From Rhizobium oryzihabitans (GTDB taxonomy: Bacteria; Pseudomonadota; Alphaproteobacteria; Rhizobiales; Rhizobiaceae): 64,000 nucleotides of DNA. Below the pieces are notes generated by a model. That model was not told the DNA's origin, did no database searches, and saw only the letters and a program-made list of their open reading frames with translations. The translations under genes were made by a program, and so were the position numbers. Shown piece after piece: positions 16,927-25,130 of the stretch. The stretch spans positions 434,001-498,000 of the forward strand of contig NZ_CP048635.1 of the NCBI RefSeq assembly GCF_010669145.1. Reading direction: 5' to 3'. Each line of letters starts with the position of its first letter. Position 1 is the first letter of the stretch.

Positions 16927-18060
16927 TTATTTCGCGTCTTTCAGCGAAACGAAGTAGCCGGGCTTGTAATCAAGCGGCAGGAAGCGGGCATGCAATTCCT
17001 TGAAAGTTGCCTCGGGATCGAGATCCTTAAACAGGTCCGGATGCAGCCACTTGGCAATTTCCTGAATGGCCACGAACTGGTAGGGATTGTTGTAGAACTG
17101 GTGCCAGATGGCATGGACATTGCCGTCCTTCACCGCCTGCACGCCGGTAAAGGCCGGGCGCTTGGTCAGGTTTTCCAGCTTCCGGTGTGCTTCCATCACA
17201 TCCGCGCCATAACCGACGCCGACCCAGTTGCCGCCCGGAACATAACCGTTCCAGTTACCGCCGGTGATGATGATCTGCTCCGGATTGGACGCGATGATCT
17301 GTTCCGGATTAACGGTTCCGAAGGTGCCGGGAATGATGCCCTTTGCCATGTTGATGCCGCCGGCAAGTTCCACCATCTTGCCGAAATTCTCGTTGCCGAA
17401 GGACATGCAGCAATCGTCGGAATAACCGCCGGCGCGCTCGATGAACACGACAGGTTTCTTCGGATTGGCCTTTTCAAGCGTATCGGTGACCCTGGCGATG
17501 GAATCGGCGCGGAACTTGATGAAGTCCTCGGCAACCTTTTCCTTGCCGGTCAGCTTGCCCATCAGGCGCATGCTTGGCTCGGTATTTTCCATCGGCTTTT
17601 CACGGAAATCGACATAGACCAAGGGAATGCCGACCTTGGCGAGCTTTTCAATGTATCCCGCCTCTTCCGTCGCCGTCTTGGCGTCGATATTCATCAGGAT
17701 TACGTCCGGCTTCAGTGAAACCGCCTGTTCGATGTCGAAAGTGCCATCCTTCATGCCGCCGAAGGTCGGGAGCTTGGCGATTTCTGGATATTTGGAGATA
17801 TAGGCGTCATAGGTTTCCGGATCGGCTTTCGCCAGATCGTCCCGCCAGCCGACCACGTGCTGGAAAGGGTTGTCCTTGTCGAGCGCCGCCAGGAAATAGA
17901 TCTGCCGACCTTCGCCGAGGATAATATGCGAAACAGGGACGTTGACTTCGACATCCCGGCCCGTCACATCCTTGACGGTGACCTTTTCGGCAAATGCCGG
18001 CCAGGCGGCGGAGACGAGAAGGCCAAGGGCAAGTGCCGCAGATTTGGCTGAGATGCGCAT
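16927..18060 (-). CDS. Iron-complex ABC substrate-binding protein (copy 1, first in operon)
   Basis: 377 residues; signal peptide ending at AFAEKVT. The family segments are VKDVTGRDVEVNVPVSHIILGEGRQIYFLAAL, VGWRDDLAKADPETYDAY, YVDFREKP and NPEQIIASNPEQIIITGGNW. A YSDDCCMSFGNENFGKM segment carries the same cysteine pair as its neighbour. It is promoter-proximal, with an IRO box 46-60 bases upstream and a hairpin downstream, so it is probably the most abundant product and iron-regulated. Confidence 0.88.
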   Translation of the reverse strand: MRISAKSAALALGLLVSAAWPAFAEKVTVKDVTGRDVEVNVPVSHIILGEGRQIYFLAALDKDNPFQHVVGWRDDLAKADPETYDAYISKYPEIAKLPTFGGMKDGTFDIEQAVSLKPDVILMNIDAKTATEEAGYIEKLAKVGIPLVYVDFREKPMENTEPSMRLMGKLTGKEKVAEDFIKFRADSIARVTDTLEKANPKKPVVFIERAGGYSDDCCMSFGNENFGKMVELAGGINMAKGIIPGTFGTVNPEQIIASNPEQIIITGGNWNGYVPGGNWVGVGYGADVMEAHRKLENLTKRPAFTGVQAVKDGNVHAIWHQFYNNPYQFVAIQEIAKWLHPDLFKDLDPEATFKELHARFLPLDYKPGYFVSLKDAK

Positions 18061-18105
18061 CGGATATTGCTCTCCAGTGTTGACTGGCGCGGCTGTATGA
18101 TTTTC

Positions 18106-18120
18106 TGACTATACTAGTCA
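18106..18120. promoter_or_regulatory. IRO box in divergent promoter region
   Basis: TGACTATACTAGTCA fits TGA-N9-TCA with perfect 6-bp arms (TGACTA/TAGTCA). It overlaps a minus-strand TTGACT that could be the -35 of the binding-protein promoter and lies 54 bases before the methyltransferase ATG, so one repressor could control both directions. Confidence 0.6.
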
Positions 18121-18173
18121 AGTTTTATGTTTTAGAGCCGTTCTCAACTGACCGGCGTATGAGTTGAAGTCTA

Positions 18174-19004
18174 ATGATCGACACTATCCAGTATGGTAAA
18201 AACGACAGCCTGAGAGACGAAATCAAGGCTTATTGGTCCGGCCGCGCCGCAACCTTCGACCTTTCGCCAGGACATGAAATTTTCTCGGAAGAGGAGCGCG
18301 CCGCCTGGCATGCGCTGGTTTTGAAGCATCTGGGACAGGGTGAAGGCCGCAAGGCGCTTGATCTCGCCAGCGGAACCGGCGTCATCTCGCATCTGATGGA
18401 CGATCTCGGTTTTCAGGTTACCGGCATGGACTGGTCGGAAACCATGCTGGCGCTTGCCAGGGAAAAAGCGAAAAGCCGCGGTCGCAACATTCGCTTTTTC
18501 GTCGGCGATGCCGAAAACACGATGGAGCCGGGCGAAAGCGCCGATGTCATCATCACGCGCCATCTGGTCTGGACGCTGGTGGACCCGCAGGCGAGTTTTG
18601 CCGAATGGTTCCGCGTATTGAAACCGGGCGGGCGGCTTCTGATCGTCGACGGTGATTTCGTCAATACCGGCTGGCGCGAAAAACTGGTCAAGAAACTGGC
18701 TGCCGGTCTGGAAAATATCGGCCTTGTGAAACCCGACCAGCCGCACAGGCCGGCGGATCCGGAAAATACATTCAACAGCATTCTCTCGCGGGTCTATTTT
18801 TCAAAGGGCGCAAGGGCCGGCGATGTCGCCGCACTTCTGCGCAAAACGGGGTTCGAGCCCGTCGCAATCGATCAGCAGCTTCAGGCGATTCATCGCGCCC
18901 AGGCGAAGAATTTCAGCCTCTTGAAGGGCATTTTGCGCGGCCTGCAGCACCGTTATGCGGTCTGTGCGGTTAAGCCGGGCGAGTACTCCATCACCCCGGA
19001 CTAG
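18174..19004 (+). CDS. Class I SAM-dependent methyltransferase
   Basis: 276 residues. Motif I ALDLASGTGVISHLM lies near 60-74, followed by VTGMDWSETMLALAREKA (motif II acidic residue), FFVGDAENTMEP and the post-motif LKPGGRLLIVDGDF. The fold is a ubiquinone/menaquinone-type methyltransferase; the substrate is unknown. It is divergent from the iron-complex importer and shares its IRO-box promoter region, so a role in siderophore, tetrapyrrole or iron-complex processing is plausible but unproven. The last codons run into a palindromic repeat. Confidence 0.85.
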   Translation: MIDTIQYGKNDSLRDEIKAYWSGRAATFDLSPGHEIFSEEERAAWHALVLKHLGQGEGRKALDLASGTGVISHLMDDLGFQVTGMDWSETMLALAREKAKSRGRNIRFFVGDAENTMEPGESADVIITRHLVWTLVDPQASFAEWFRVLKPGGRLLIVDGDFVNTGWREKLVKKLAAGLENIGLVKPDQPHRPADPENTFNSILSRVYFSKGARAGDVAALLRKTGFEPVAIDQQLQAIHRAQAKNFSLLKGILRGLQHRYAVCAVKPGEYSITPD

Positions 19005-19097
19005 ATTCGGGGTCCAGCGCGATCAAGTCACTAATCGCGAAAGACTTTCCTCACGACGCTGACGCGCCGTGGCTGGATGCCGGATCTAGTCCGGCAT
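18994..19097. repeat. Paired-hairpin intergenic repeat, copy 1
   Basis: Two short stem-loops with 5-base loops: CCCCGGA/TTCGGGG at 18994-19012 and ATGCCGGA/TCCGGCAT at 19077-19097. It lies between convergent genes. Similar doublets occur at 30825-30903 and 41844-41928. They look like Rhizobiaceae REP/RIME-type elements and may also end transcription. Confidence 0.5.
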
Positions 19098-19124
19098 GAC
19101 GGCAGAGAACTCAGCGCCGGCACC

Positions 19125-19592
19125 TCATTTTTCCGCCCGCTCGAAGAATTCCTCGAAGCGGGGCTTCGCGCGACCGGGCACATCCACGGTTTTGTAGCTC
19201 TGCGGCAAGGCCGCCTCACCCACCTTGATCAACATCACCATGCCCATGCCGTAATGCGGCGAGCATTTGATGCCATAAAAGCCCGGCTGCTCGAAACCGG
19301 TCTCGAATTCTTCATTGATCCGGCTTTTGAACCCCTCAACACCTTCGGGAACCATGCCGTCAATGGTCGCGGCATTGTGGCTCTTATGCGTCGGCACGAA
19401 GCGGACGCGATCACCGGGGGCGATCTCGAGAAAATCGGGTTCAAACACCATCGGGCCTTTTTCGCCCCGGTTCAGCATCTTCACCTCGAAGGTTTCGGCT
19501 GTGGCGGGAAGGGGAAAAACTGCGTTTGCCGCCAAGGCAATGCCAGCTAAAGCGCAAAGCCATTTCGCATCAGGAGCAATCAGTTTCACCAT
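19125..19592 (-). CDS. Pseudoazurin (type I blue copper protein)
   Basis: 155 residues with a signal peptide (cleavage near ATAETFEV). The cupredoxin ligands are visible: a histidine in HKSHNA and the C-terminal CSPHYGMGM with Cys, His and Met at the pseudoazurin spacing. YGIKCSPHYGMGMVMLI is diagnostic of pseudoazurin. These are periplasmic one-electron carriers, usually to nitrite or nitrous oxide reductase. Here it overlaps the last 7 bases of an ABC ATPase gene in a B12-riboswitch operon, an unusual context without denitrification genes nearby. Confidence 0.93.
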   Translation of the reverse strand: MVKLIAPDAKWLCALAGIALAANAVFPLPATAETFEVKMLNRGEKGPMVFEPDFLEIAPGDRVRFVPTHKSHNAATIDGMVPEGVEGFKSRINEEFETGFEQPGFYGIKCSPHYGMGMVMLIKVGEAALPQSYKTVDVPGRAKPRFEEFFERAEK

Positions 19593-20389
19593 CGTGCCAG
19601 TACTTTCCTTGCATGATCAGCCGCCCCGTGGGCGGGCAGAAAACGAATGTGGGAAAAGCCGCCTTCATCCGTGGTGACAACGGATTGCACCCCGAAGACG
19701 GAAGCGATCGTCGCCGAAGTCAGAACATCCTGCGGCGGACCGACCGCAATCAATTCGCCCCGGTGCAAGATGGCGACGCGGTCGCAGAACATGGCGGCAT
19801 GGTTGAGATCGTGCAGCGCCGCCACGACCGTCAGGCCCTGCCGGCGCACCAGATCGAGCAGGCCGATCTGGTGGCCGATGTCGAGATGGTTGGTCGGCTC
19901 GTCCAGAAGCAGGATATGTGGCTCCTGCGCCAGCGCGCGGGCGATGTGCAGCCTCTGCCGTTCGCCGCCGGAAAGGTGATGCCAGCTTCGATCCGCCTTG
20001 TCCGCCATGTCGACATTTTCAAGCGCCGCATCGACGATGGCGTCATCCTTTGACGACCATGCGGAAAGCGGACCGAGATAGGGTGTGCGTCCAAGTTCGA
20101 CAGCCTGTCGCGCGCTGATACGTTCGGTGGTTTCGGCCTGCTGCTCCACGAAGGCGAGCCTGCGGGCAAGCTCGCGCCGCCCGAATGAGGCAAGCGGCTC
20201 CTCGCCAAGCGTGACGTGACCTCTGCGCGGTTTGCGGATGCCGGCCAGCATGGAAAGAAGCGTGCTTTTGCCCGAGCCGTTCGGCCCGATAATGCCGAGG
20301 AACTGGCCGGAACCCACATCCAGCGAAACGCCGCGGACGATTTCGATGTTGCCGGCATGGAAATGCAGATCGTAGGCGGACAATCTCAT
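19586..20389 (-). CDS. ABC importer ATPase, FecE/BtuD type
   Basis: 267 residues from the ATG at 20389, which overlaps the permease stop (ATGA). Walker A GPNGSGKST near 38, signature LSGGERQRLHIARAL near 140, Walker B LLLDEPTNHLD near 163 and H-loop ALHDLNHA are intact. It works with the permease and binding protein encoded upstream, all under one cobalamin riboswitch, which favours a corrinoid or its precursor as cargo. Confidence 0.9.
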   Translation of the reverse strand: MRLSAYDLHFHAGNIEIVRGVSLDVGSGQFLGIIGPNGSGKSTLLSMLAGIRKPRRGHVTLGEEPLASFGRRELARRLAFVEQQAETTERISARQAVELGRTPYLGPLSAWSSKDDAIVDAALENVDMADKADRSWHHLSGGERQRLHIARALAQEPHILLLDEPTNHLDIGHQIGLLDLVRRQGLTVVAALHDLNHAAMFCDRVAILHRGELIAVGPPQDVLTSATIASVFGVQSVVTTDEGGFSHIRFLPAHGAADHARKVLARW

Positions 20390-21414
20390 GACCGCCCCCT
20401 TTTCTGCCCGAGGATGAAGGCAAAGGCGGGCGCACCGACGAGCGCGGTGATGACCCCGATCGGCAGGACCTGGCCGGGAATGACGATGCGGGAGAGAATA
20501 TCGGCGACGATCATGAAAATCGCACCGGTCAGCGCCGTCACCGGCAGCAACAGCCCATGGCGAACGCCCACGAAGATGCGCGCCGCATGCGGAATGACGA
20601 GGCCGACGAAGCCGATGGAGCCGACCAGCGACACCATGACCGCCGTCATGATCGCCGAAACCGAGATCAGCACCGCATAGACCCAGCGCACGGGGATGCC
20701 AAGCGAGGCTGCGGCCTGACCGCCGAAGGCGAAGGCATCGAGTGCGCGGGCATACCAGAGGCAGACCGCAAGACCCGCAAGGCTGACCGGCAAAGCCAGC
20801 CAGGCATCCGGCCAGCGTACCCCCGAAAGATTGCCCAGAAGCCAGAACATGATGCCGCGCGCCTGTTCTGCATTGGCGGATTTGGTGACGATGAAAGACG
20901 TCAAGGCGTTGAACAGCTGCGAACCGGCGACCCCCGCCAGAATGATGGCGCTGTTGCCGTGTCCGGCCCTGACCGCCAGAAGGCTGACCAGCGAAAAAGC
21001 GACAAAAGCACCGATCAGAGCGCCTGCCGGCATCGTCAGGAACCCGGCGCCGAAGCCCAGAAGCGCCACCGCGACGGCGCCAGTGGACGCACCGGCGGAG
21101 ATGCCGAGAATATAGGGATCGGCGAGCGGATTGCGCAAAAGCGATTGCAGCACCGCACCGGCGAGCGCCAGCGAAGCACCGCAACAGGCGGCGACGACGG
21201 CGCGGCTGAGGCGGTAACTCCAGACGATGCCCTCATCCAGCGGCTCCAGCGGATAACCCGCGTGGAAGACACGGTTGGCGATGGTTTTCGCCACCACATC
21301 GAACGGAATGGCGGTTTCGCCGATGGCCGCACCGGCCATCAGCGCAACAAGCAGCAGGGCGAGTGCGGCAAAAGCCAGACCCACCCTGCCGAGATGGACG
21401 GAAAAACCGTTCAC
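20386..21414 (-). CDS. ABC importer permease (FecCD/BtuC family)
   Basis: 342 residues with a GTG start that overlaps the stop of the binding-protein gene. FecCD signatures: YRLSRAVVAACCGASLALAGAVLQSLLRNPLADPYILGIS near 65-105, then SLVGSIGFVGLVIPHAAR and VLPIGVITALVGAPAF. Around ten membrane helices. BtuC and FecCD permeases are not separable by eye; the riboswitch points to corrinoid uptake. Confidence 0.9.
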   Translation of the reverse strand: MNGFSVHLGRVGLAFAALALLLVALMAGAAIGETAIPFDVVAKTIANRVFHAGYPLEPLDEGIVWSYRLSRAVVAACCGASLALAGAVLQSLLRNPLADPYILGISAGASTGAVAVALLGFGAGFLTMPAGALIGAFVAFSLVSLLAVRAGHGNSAIILAGVAGSQLFNALTSFIVTKSANAEQARGIMFWLLGNLSGVRWPDAWLALPVSLAGLAVCLWYARALDAFAFGGQAAASLGIPVRWVYAVLISVSAIMTAVMVSLVGSIGFVGLVIPHAARIFVGVRHGLLLPVTALTGAIFMIVADILSRIVIPGQVLPIGVITALVGAPAFAFILGQKRGRS

Positions 21415-22433
21415 TTGGCGAGGCCGGCGGCGGAAATCGCCTCGGCCAGCGTTTCGATGCCCTCAATCGTGCGGATGGTCGGGTTCATCGCCTGCGCGTC
21501 CATGTCGAAGACGTGTTTGTCCTTGACGGCCGGCATGATGCTGGCAACCGGATCGGTCGCAAGGAACTTGCGCTTGACGGCAACATCATCGGCGGGGAAA
21601 CGGCGGCGATCCATCTGGCCGGCGACGATCACGGTCGGATTGGCCTTGGCGATGGTTTCCCAGCCAACGGTTGGCCATTCCTCATCGCTTTCGATGACAT
21701 TTTTCAGCCCGAGCGCGGACATGATGTAACCCGGCGCACCCTTGCGGCCGGCCACATAGGGATCGATATCGAGCTCGGCGCTGGAGAACCAGAAGACGGC
21801 GGAAAGCTTGCCATTCGCCGATGCAATCTTGGTGCGGGCTGCCTCTTCGCGCTTCTTCAGGTCGGCAACAACTTCCTCGCCGCGGTCCTGCACGTTGAAG
21901 ATCTTGGCGAGGTCGCGGATTTCCTGATAGATGAGGTCCATGGTGAAGACGGTGTTGCGCACGCCATCGCCGCCGCCGGAATTGTCCTTGCCCATGCAAT
22001 CGGCGGGCGAGGTATAAACGGGAATACCGAGCTCGGCGAATTGCGCCGGTGTTCCGACAACACCCTCCGGACCGATCTGCCACTGGAACTGCGTCGTCAC
22101 GAGGTCCGGCTTCTTGCCGACCACGGCCTCGAAACTCGGATCATTGTCAGCCAGCCGCTCGACCTTTGCATTGGCCTCCTCGTAACCCTTCAGAACCGGG
22201 CCGATCCACAGCGCCGTGCCAACCACCCTGTCGGCAACACCGAGCAGATAAAGAACCTCGGTCGTGCTCTGGCCAACGGAGACAGTGCGCGAAGGCGCCT
22301 GCCTGAAGGTGATATCCTCGCCGCAGCTGTTGATCGTCAGCGGATAGACGGTCTCAGTGGCATGGGCCGTGCCGGCGGCAAATGCGGCGGCCATAAGAGC
22401 GGCAGTAACCGGCAGGTGTTTGAAATGAAACAT
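21411..22433 (-). CDS. Periplasmic substrate-binding protein of a B12-regulated ABC importer
   Basis: 340 residues with a signal peptide ending near AHATETV. TroA-like lobes: VSVGQSTTEVLYLLGVADRVVGTA, FEAVVGKKPDLVTTQF and WPTVGWETIAKANPTVIVAGQ. Cysteines at INSCGED and SPADCMGKD might form a disulfide. It is the first structural gene after the riboswitch and leader frame. A corrinoid ligand is inferred from regulation; iron complexes or cobalt chelates are alternatives. Confidence 0.85.
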   Translation of the reverse strand: MFHFKHLPVTAALMAAAFAAGTAHATETVYPLTINSCGEDITFRQAPSRTVSVGQSTTEVLYLLGVADRVVGTALWIGPVLKGYEEANAKVERLADNDPSFEAVVGKKPDLVTTQFQWQIGPEGVVGTPAQFAELGIPVYTSPADCMGKDNSGGGDGVRNTVFTMDLIYQEIRDLAKIFNVQDRGEEVVADLKKREEAARTKIASANGKLSAVFWFSSAELDIDPYVAGRKGAPGYIMSALGLKNVIESDEEWPTVGWETIAKANPTVIVAGQMDRRRFPADDVAVKRKFLATDPVASIMPAVKDKHVFDMDAQAMNPTIRTIEGIETLAEAISAAGLAK

Positions 22434-22479
22434 ATGTTCTCCAGTCTAAATTGGGTGGCTTGATCCGAAGCGGCGCGTA

Positions 22480-22563
22480 TCAAAACGTGTGGCGACAAAC
22501 GGACGGCGTGTGTGGAGATGGAGAACGGGGCACGGAATACGTTTCCGCAGACGGAAAGGTCAT
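22480..22563 (-). CDS. Possible 27-residue leader peptide after the riboswitch
   Basis: A short frame starting MTFPSAETYSV and ending PSVCRHTF, with a good ribosome site (GAGGAGCTGATT before the ATG), placed between the cobalamin riboswitch and the binding-protein gene. It holds two histidines, one cysteine and five prolines. It could be a translated leader, a small protein, or chance. No family is recognised. Confidence 0.4.
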   Translation of the reverse strand: MTFPSAETYSVPRSPSPHTPSVCRHTF

Positions 22564-22613
22564 AATCAGCTCCTCTTCCGGGCATCCCCGCCCGTAACGA
22601 TGGTCCATATTAT

Positions 22614-22815
22614 GACGGCAGGTCTCCTGGCTCGCGAATATGCACCGTTCATCTGCCTTCCCGTATCCCGGAGGATACAGTGGCATGACGCTTTCAGGCG
22701 TCACGGGGATGAACGGCAATCCGCTTACAGTTGCGGGGGCAGCCACGGCATTGGGCGAAAAAGATCACCCGCACCATGTTCCCTATTAATCCCTTTGCCC
22801 TTCGGCTTCAGGAAC
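22614..22815 (-). ncRNA. Cobalamin (adenosylcobalamin) riboswitch
   Basis: Read on the minus strand, all conserved blocks of the Cbl riboswitch occur in order: TTAATAGGGAA (22779-22789), the B12-box core GGCTGCCCCCGCAACTGTAA (within 22721-22744), the ATGCCACTG element (near 22678-22686) and AGCCAGGAGACCTGCC (22617-22632). It lies about 180 bases before the binding-protein gene and would repress the importer-pseudoazurin operon when cobalamin is plentiful. The intervening leader and the short stretch up to the preceding gene hold nothing else recognised except the small frame at 22480-22563. Confidence 0.95.
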
Positions 22816-22873
22816 CGTCGGTTTCTGACATACGGGCCAAGCGGCGGGGCGTCAATTGCGATAGTGCCGCAGC

Positions 22874-23752
22874 TCAGCACAAAGACGGGCCTGCCAGCGC
22901 GAAAATTTTCGCCGCGCCCGAGCCGACCGGTTGAGGCCCATCTTTCGACATGGTGGTCAGCGTCTCGATCACCACCAACCCGGATTGCACCAGAAAATCG
23001 GTGAAAAGTCCGCTGTCGCACACGGCATCGAGGCGCACCAGCTGATCATCCAGATCGGCAAAATGCCGCTGGACCAGCGCGATCGCATCGGTTTCCTCGC
23101 GCGCAACGACCGGGCCGACGATGTGGCCCCGCCCCGCCACTCGGCGCAATGCAAAAGCGATGAGGTGATCCGCCTCAAACAATCCGTAACCCGTATTCTC
23201 CTTCAGAAGCCGCTGGAGGACGCCACGGCGCGAGACGCCAAAGGCTAGCCGGTCGATCGCCACCACGTCCGCCAGATGATCTTCCGACAGTGGCTCGATC
23301 CTTCTTTTCTTACCAGGTGTGGGCATTTCGACAGGACACAGCGGCTTTCCCCGAAGGAGATGCACTTTTTCCGTATCTCCCACAAAGCCGAGCCCGGAAA
23401 ACAGCCGCCGCGACACGTCCGTCGCATTCAGCCGCAGGGAGACGGTGGGGAATTTCGCGATCAACTGCCGCACCAGCCATGGTGCGACGCCCTGCCCCTG
23501 CAGGCGTGGGGAAACGATGACCATGCCGAGTGTTGCAAAACCCTCGGCATAGGGAAAGAGCATCGCGGTTGCGACAACGCGGTCAATCTCGTCCAGCGCG
23601 GCAAGTCCAACGCCGCACTGGCGCAGGAAACACCATTCATTTGCGTGATAACGCCACCCGACAGCCATGGAAAGCGCATGCAGATGATCGGCATCCATTT
23701 CGGCGATATCCACCGTCCGCAACTCGAAACTATCGACTTTGAGCAGGTCCAT
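22874..23752 (-). CDS. Double-domain GNAT acetyltransferase
   Basis: 292 residues. The N-terminal GNAT domain (about 12-140) has the acetyl-CoA signature IVSPRLQGQGVAPWLVRQL and a second half with LFSGLGFVGDTEKVHLLRG; the C-terminal domain (about 155-285) resembles Acetyltransf_18 (AIDRLAFGVSRRGVLQRLL, GHIVGPVVARE). It is a distant paralogue of the protein at 33247-34083, sharing the layout and the GPVVA block. It is divergent from the ArgE-like deacetylase gene, so an acetylated amino acid or amine may link them. Upstream of, but separated from, the riboswitch. Confidence 0.8.
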   Translation of the reverse strand: MDLLKVDSFELRTVDIAEMDADHLHALSMAVGWRYHANEWCFLRQCGVGLAALDEIDRVVATAMLFPYAEGFATLGMVIVSPRLQGQGVAPWLVRQLIAKFPTVSLRLNATDVSRRLFSGLGFVGDTEKVHLLRGKPLCPVEMPTPGKKRRIEPLSEDHLADVVAIDRLAFGVSRRGVLQRLLKENTGYGLFEADHLIAFALRRVAGRGHIVGPVVAREETDAIALVQRHFADLDDQLVRLDAVCDSGLFTDFLVQSGLVVIETLTTMSKDGPQPVGSGAAKIFALAGPSLC

Positions 23753-23880
23753 ACCAAACGGCCCTCATCCCTTCTGCGCGGAACCGTCATTCGGTCCAGG
23801 CAGCCCAGCCACGACACCCGAAGATAACCAGCCTCACCAGCACGAATTTCCTGAAAGCACTGGAAGGACACAACAATCTA

Positions 23881-23901
23881 CCGAAATCATCCGCATTTCG
23901 G
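23881..23901. promoter_or_regulatory. Dyad CCGAAAT-N7-ATTTCGG in divergent promoter
   Basis: Perfect 7-bp arms spaced by 7 bases, 81 bases before the deacetylase start and in the 229-base gap facing the GNAT gene. Its size and place suit an operator; the regulator is not evident in the window. Confidence 0.4.
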
Positions 23902-23981
23902 CAGATAAACGCCGCAGACCATTCTAAGCTTTTGCGATGACAATCCGGTCAAGCGTAAGCGGCCGGCCAGCGGAGACGGCC

Positions 23982-25106
23982 ATGAACGCAATCGAAATCC
24001 TTGAGCGTCTTGTCGGTTTCCCATCGGTGGTTGGCACCGCCAATGGCGACATTGCCGGATGGATTGCCGATTATCTGGAGAGCCACGGCGCGAAAGTATC
24101 GCTGCTGCCGGGGCCCGAGGGCGACCGCGCCAATCTGTTTGCCACCTTCGGACCTGCCGACGCCGCCGGCTATGTTCTGTCCGGCCACATGGATGTGGTT
24201 CCCGCCGGAGAGCCGGAATGGTCTTCCGATCCCTTTACGCTCAGAACCGAAGGGGACCGTCTTTACGGACGCGGAACCACCGACATGAAGGGCTTCCTGG
24301 CCACGGTTCTCGCTGCAGCTCCGGCTTTTTCACGCATGGCGCTGAAGCGGCCCATACACATTGCCTTTTCCTATGACGAGGAGGCGGGCTGCCGTGGCGT
24401 TCCCCACCTCATTGCCCGATTGCCGGAGTTGTGCACAAGACCGGCGGGGGCGATCATCGGCGAGCCAAGCCATATGCGGGCTGTGCGCGCTCACAAGGGC
24501 AAGGCCGCAGCACGCATCACCATCCGTGGCCGCTCCGGCCATTCGTCGCGTCCCGATCAGGGCGTGAACGCCATCCACCTGATGACGAGCATTATGGCGA
24601 AGGCCGTCGAGACGGCGGATGCGCTGACGCGCGGACCGTTCGAAACAACCTTCGAGCCACCCTATTCCTCGCTTCAGATCGGCACGGTCAAAGGCGGTCA
24701 GGCGATCAACATCATCCCCGATTTCTCAGCCATCGAGCTGGAGGCACGGGCCATTTCAGGCGTCTCGCCGCTTGCCCTGCTGCAGCCGGTGCGGGAGAGC
24801 GTGGAGGCATTTGCCGCAAAGGGCATCGATATCGACTGGACGCCGATGAGCGATTATCCGGCGCTTTCATTGGCGGCCGATACTCCGCTCGTCCTGCTTC
24901 TGGAGGAACTGACCAGCACCGCTTGTCTCGCCGCCGTCAGCTACGGCACGGAGGCGGGGCTGTTCCAGGCGGCGGGCATCGACGCCATCATCTGCGGGCC
25001 GGGCGATATCGGCCGCGCCCACAAACCGGACGAGTTCATAACGACAAGCGAACTTTCCGCCTGCCAGTCGATGCTGGAAACGCTTGGCAGCCGCTGCACG
25101 GCTTAA
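23982..25106 (+). CDS. ArgE/DapE-family M20 deacetylase
   Basis: 374 residues from the ATG at 23982 (GGAGA upstream). Zinc-site motifs: YVLSGHMDVVPAG near 63-75 with catalytic Asp, GRGTTDMKGF near 97-106, FSYDEEAGCRG near 129 with the catalytic Glu-Glu, GEPSHM near 158 and the closing histidine in GRAHKPDEF near 351. The dimerisation lid includes RGRSGHSSRPDQGVNAIHLM. It is annotated in relatives as acetylornithine deacetylase, but it starts a catabolic cluster, so it more likely removes an acyl group from an imported or GNAT-acetylated amino compound. Confidence 0.88.
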   Translation: MNAIEILERLVGFPSVVGTANGDIAGWIADYLESHGAKVSLLPGPEGDRANLFATFGPADAAGYVLSGHMDVVPAGEPEWSSDPFTLRTEGDRLYGRGTTDMKGFLATVLAAAPAFSRMALKRPIHIAFSYDEEAGCRGVPHLIARLPELCTRPAGAIIGEPSHMRAVRAHKGKAAARITIRGRSGHSSRPDQGVNAIHLMTSIMAKAVETADALTRGPFETTFEPPYSSLQIGTVKGGQAINIIPDFSAIELEARAISGVSPLALLQPVRESVEAFAAKGIDIDWTPMSDYPALSLAADTPLVLLLEELTSTACLAAVSYGTEAGLFQAAGIDAIICGPGDIGRAHKPDEFITTSELSACQSMLETLGSRCTA

Positions 25107-25130
25107 ACCTTCGGGAAGCATGGATTTCAG

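Noticed and set aside
19586..21184. A 532-residue ABC protein starting near 21184
   Set aside because: The first half is an out-of-frame reading of the permease gene; the ATPase itself starts at 20389 with an ATGA overlap.
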